Shown here: in pieces, positions 5,867 to 7,877 of the stretch | Position numbering within the stretch: the first letter of the stretch is position 1 | How the letters are laid out: each line of letters starts with the position of its first letter | Origin: Bacteroidales bacterium | Lineage (GTDB): Bacteria > Bacteroidota > Bacteroidia > Bacteroidales > ML635J-15 | Length of the DNA: 7,877 nt | NCBI GenBank assembly: GCA_007130555.1 | Contig: SLSH01000409.1 | Coordinates: 1 to 7,877, forward strand | Direction: 5' to 3' | Program-made: the position numbers and the translations under genes | The notes under the pieces: generated by a model | Told to the model about the DNA's origin: nothing | Seen by the model: only the letters and a program-made list of their open reading frames with translations | The model's database searches: none

Positions 5867-6154
5867 TACTTTTTTTTAGTACATGACAAAACTTTTTTAA
5901 AAGATTTATGACTACTAATTTTCGCCACGGAAACACTAAAGCACGGAATTACACAGAATTCCGTGAAATTTAGTATTTTTGTGACAGTATTATTATTGCA
6001 ATGCGCTCATATAGTGACAGTTATTTATTTAAAAGATTAATCTCATAAAGTTTTGTCATGTACTAAATACTTTTGCAAAGTTTTTTTATTAGCTTATAAT
6101 ACAGGTACTGTAAAGCAACTATATGGTAAAAAACTTTGTAAAAAAAGTATTATT
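5862..6154. repeat. Interrupted 92-bp palindromic element (host of the inserted element)
   Basis: AATAATACTTTTTTT (5862-5876) is a perfect inverse of AAAAAAAGTATTATT (6140-6154). Further in, CAAAGTTTTTT (6076-6086) pairs with AAAAAACTTTG (6128-6138), and the centre folds through GCTT/AAGC (6092-6095/6113-6116) and TACAG-gta-CTGTA (6100-6112). Joining 5862-5873 directly to 6075-6154 gives a near-continuous 92-bp hairpin, which implies that 5874-6074 was inserted later. The palindrome begins in the last codons of the T9SS gene. It may have been that gene's terminator or a small palindromic element of its own. Confidence 0.6.
5874..6067. mobile_element. MITE-like element with 21-bp terminal inverted repeats
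   Basis: The ends 5875-5895 and 6047-6067 are perfect 21-bp reverse complements (starting TTTAGTACATGACAAAAC). The flanks carry AATACTTTT on both sides (5865-5873 and 6066-6074); the last two bases overlap the repeat end, so the target duplication is 7-9 bp. The interior of about 150 bp has no reading frame for a transposase, hence a non-autonomous element. It contains a hairpin, CACGGAATT (5942-5950) with AATTCCGTG (5957-5965), extended by ACTAAA/TTTAGT (5935-5940/5969-5974) and a CAC/GTG pair near 5927/5983, and two copies of GTGACAGT (5981-5988, 6014-6021). The insertion-sequence family that moved it is not recognised. Confidence 0.65.
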
Positions 6155-6161
6155 GAGGTCT

Positions 6162-6197
6162 TAAAACCGGTTAAAGATTCCGGTGGTTTTATTTTTT
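6162..6197 (+). terminator. Rho-independent-like terminator
   Basis: ACCGG (6166-6170) and CCGGT (6180-6184) form a G+C-rich stem with a 9-base loop, flanked by TAAA on the left and, after a GG bulge, TTTTA then TTTTTT (6192-6197). This is the most typical intrinsic terminator in the window and probably ends transcription from the T9SS gene side. Confidence 0.6.
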
Positions 6198-6544
6198 CTA
6201 TGGTCAGGATATCGGAATGTTAGAAAAAAATTTCAATTTAGATTTGCGGAACAATTACAATTGTTGCAATCTTCTTAAAGTTTTTATAAGAAATATTAAA
6301 TCAAAATCTTATAAACTTGCTTATTTAGTGTCCGTCCATAATGTTCGAGTTCAAGGTAATACATTGCGATGTACTGAGTGCTACAGAAGTAAGCCTGTCG
6401 AAGTGAGCCTGTCGGAGTGCCGAAGGGTTGCTTTGACTATGCCTTGCAAGGAGGAAGAAGACAAAGTCAGTCCCGACCGTGCTTTTTGTTGGTCTTTATG
6501 TTTAAAAACCTTTTGGCATTAAGGCGATAAAAGAAGTTTTCTCC
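6198..6544. other. Gene-poor intergenic stretch
   Basis: No supported gene. A 101-codon open frame from 6217 is Cys-rich, resembles nothing recognised and crosses the tandem repeat at 6392-6419, so it is taken as chance. Visible structure: AACAATT-ac-AATTGTT (6250-6265), extended by GATT/AATC to 6241-6271; TTTATAAG/CTTATAAA (6283-6290/6308-6315); and TACAT-tgcg-ATGTA (6360-6373). Confidence 0.5.
6392..6419. repeat. Tandem 14-bp repeat AGCCTGTCGRAGTG x2
   Basis: AGCCTGTCGAAGTG (6392-6405) is immediately followed by AGCCTGTCGGAGTG (6406-6419), then CCGAAGGG. The reverse complement of CACTTCGGCAGGCT at 3644-3657 differs from the first unit by one base, so both sites belong to one dispersed repeat family, in opposite orientations. 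It is G+C-rich compared with its surroundings. Confidence 0.65.
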
Positions 6545-6573
6545 TTTGTTTTCAATATATTTTTTTACTTTTG
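6545..6573 (+). promoter_or_regulatory. Bacteroidota-type promoter for the helicase gene
   Basis: TTTG at 6545-6548 and TACTTTTG at 6566-6573 match the TTTG / TAnnTTTG pattern with 17 bases between them. Transcription would start near 6580, leaving a leader of about 80 bases before the helicase ATG at 6660. The gene is therefore likely to be transcribed on its own. Confidence 0.6.
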
Positions 6574-6610
6574 TATTTTTAAATAAAATTCATCTTCATA
6601 AAGGCTGATT

Positions 6611-6670
6611 ATGGATTTTAAAAAAACAGTTTATTCTGCCTTTTATATAAATCATAATAATGTCGTTTGA
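6611..6670 (+). CDS. Possible 19-residue leader peptide overlapping the helicase start
   Basis: ATG 6611 to TGA 6668-6670 encodes MDFKKTVYSAFYINHNNVV. It lies inside the predicted helicase mRNA leader, and its stop overlaps the helicase start (ATG 6660) by 11 bases in another frame. Such an arrangement could couple or dampen helicase translation. The frame is short and may be chance, so this is a candidate only. Confidence 0.2.
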   Translation: MDFKKTVYSAFYINHNNVV

Positions 6671-7877
6671 AAATTTTAGTTTAATTGAGCCAATCCTAAA
6701 AGCTCTTAAAACAGAAGGATACACAGAAGCAACTCCAATTCAAGTCAAATGCATTCCGTTAATACTGCATAAAAAAGATATACTTGGATGTGCGCAAACC
6801 GGAACAGGGAAAACTGCTGCATTTGCAATTCCAATTATTCAATTACTTAACGAAAATTGTAATAATTATAAAGGTCGTAAGCAAATAAAGTGTTTAGTAT
6901 TAACTCCTACTAGAGAGCTTGCCATTCAAATAAATGAAAGTTTTAAAAGTTATGGCAGGAATACGAATTTAAAATATTCTGTTGTTTTTGGAGGAGTTAG
7001 TCAATTTTCTCAAGTAGAAAGTTTAAAAAGAGGCATTGATGTTTTAATTGCAACTCCGGGCAGATTGATAGACCTTATAAATCAAAATTATATAGATTTA
7101 ACCTCCATTCAATTTTTTGTTTTAGACGAGGCTGACAGAATGTTAGATATGGGGTTTATTAACGATGTGCGAAAAATTATAGCACTTTTGCCACGAAAAA
7201 AGCAATCCTTATTTTTCTCTGCTACAATGCCTCCGGTAATAGTAAAGCTTGCTGATACAATTCTGGTTAATCCTGCTAAAATTAGTGTAACACCAATTTC
7301 AAGTACAGTAGAAATAGTTAATCAAACAGTATATTTTGTAGATAAGGATAATAAAAAAAAATTGCTTATTGAAATCCTAAAAGACCAAACCATTGATAGG
7401 GCTTTAGTGTTTACTAAAACAAAACATGGTGCCGACAAAGTAGTGCGAATACTTATTAAAGCAGGAATAAGTGCGCAAGCTATTCATGGAAATAAGACTC
7501 AAAATGCAAGGCAAAATGCATTAAACAACTTTAAATTGAAAAAAACCCGTATCCTTGTCGCAACTGATATTGCAGCGAGAGGCATTGATATTGATGATTT
7601 AACCCATGTTATAAATTATGAATTGCCTAATGTCCCCGAATCTTATGTTCATCGCATAGGACGAACAGGAAGAGCAGGAGCAGGTGGTAACGCTATAGCT
7701 TTTTGCGATGCCGACGAAGAAGAATTTTTAAGAGATATTCAAAAACTAATTGGGAAAAAAATTAGTATTTCAGAAAATCGTTTTTATCCTATGCTTATGT
7801 CGGCTAGCACTAAAGAACAAAAAAATGAAAAAATCAAACAAAAAGAAGCACACTTTAAGGCAAGAAAAGAAAAAATG
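6660..7877 (+). CDS. rhlE: DEAD-box ATP-dependent RNA helicase, RhlE type (partial, runs off the window)
   Basis: The first 406 codons of an RNA helicase, still open at the right edge. All core motifs are present. In RecA domain 1: Q motif GYTEATPIQ (20-28), Walker A AQTGTGKT (45-52), PTRELA (83-88), GG (111-112), TPGR (132-135), DEAD (156-159) and SAT (187-189). In RecA domain 2: VFTKTK (250-255), VATDIAARGIDI (300-311) and HRIGRTGRAG (331-340). After about 385 a Lys/Glu/Gln-rich tail begins, the usual basic extension of RhlE-like proteins, which is cut by the window end. The family unwinds short RNA duplexes in ribosome assembly, RNA decay and cold adaptation. MSFENFSLIEPILKALKTEGY is a typical RhlE opening and supports the ATG at 6660. 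Assignment to RhlE rather than a sister DEAD-box group rests on overall similarity of the opening and the motifs. Confidence 0.92.
   Translation, partial: MSFENFSLIEPILKALKTEGYTEATPIQVKCIPLILHKKDILGCAQTGTGKTAAFAIPIIQLLNENCNNYKGRKQIKCLVLTPTRELAIQINESFKSYGRNTNLKYSVVFGGVSQFSQVESLKRGIDVLIATPGRLIDLINQNYIDLTSIQFFVLDEADRMLDMGFINDVRKIIALLPRKKQSLFFSATMPPVIVKLADTILVNPAKISVTPISSTVEIVNQTVYFVDKDNKKKLLIEILKDQTIDRALVFTKTKHGADKVVRILIKAGISAQAIHGNKTQNARQNALNNFKLKKTRILVATDIAARGIDIDDLTHVINYELPNVPESYVHRIGRTGRAGAGGNAIAFCDADEEEFLRDIQKLIGKKISISENRFYPMLMSASTKEQKNEKIKQKEAHFKARKEKM

Noticed and set aside
6217..6522. 101-codon open frame between terminator and helicase promoter
   Set aside because: Cys-rich, no recognisable domain, no promoter box before it, starts just after a terminator-like hairpin and translates straight through a tandem non-coding repeat; most likely chance.

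Overview
The window looks like a chromosomal segment of a member of the Bacteroidota (Bacteroidetes). Four things point that way. One protein carries a C-terminal type IX secretion (T9SS type A) sorting domain, which is restricted to that phylum. There is a FISUMP-domain lipoprotein. Promoter-like sites match the phylum's TTG/TTTG ... TAnnTTTG pattern rather than the E. coli consensus. Most of the DNA is AT-rich, with weak or no Shine-Dalgarno sequences. The species cannot be named from the sequence.

Layout: (1) 82-873, FISUMP lipoprotein, ending in a 35-bp palindrome that overlaps its stop codon. (2) 968-2194, LplT-like MFS transporter with a TTG start and a good promoter. (3) 2256-4119, an accessory segment: two diverged direct repeats of about 165 bp bracket a RhuM-Fic/Doc gene (2562-3590) and a densely folded non-coding tract (3591-3950). 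(4) 4262-5866, a secreted seven-repeat beta-propeller-like protein with a T9SS domain; by eye it is richer in G+C than its surroundings. (5) 5862-6154, a nested pair of inverted-repeat elements: a roughly 193-bp MITE-like element with 21-bp terminal inverted repeats and 7-9 bp flanking duplications sits inside one arm of an older 92-bp palindrome. (6) 6162-6197, a terminator-like hairpin, then a gene-poor stretch with a tandem 14-bp repeat. (7) 6660 to the window end, a DEAD-box RNA helicase of RhlE type, open at the right edge, with its own promoter.

All recognisable genes are on the + strand, but promoters and hairpins between them suggest mostly independent transcription units rather than one operon. 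No shared pathway is evident: the transporter and helicase are housekeeping-type genes, the FISUMP and T9SS proteins are surface or secreted products, and the RhuM-Fic gene is an accessory gene in repeat-rich DNA. The features most worth a second look are the nested MITE-like insertion, which can be tested because removing it restores a palindrome; the direct repeats and GTTAG/CTAAC boundary motifs around the RhuM-Fic gene; and the folded tract at 3777-3932, whose stems cannot all form at once. No tRNA, rRNA, CRISPR array or transposase gene was seen.
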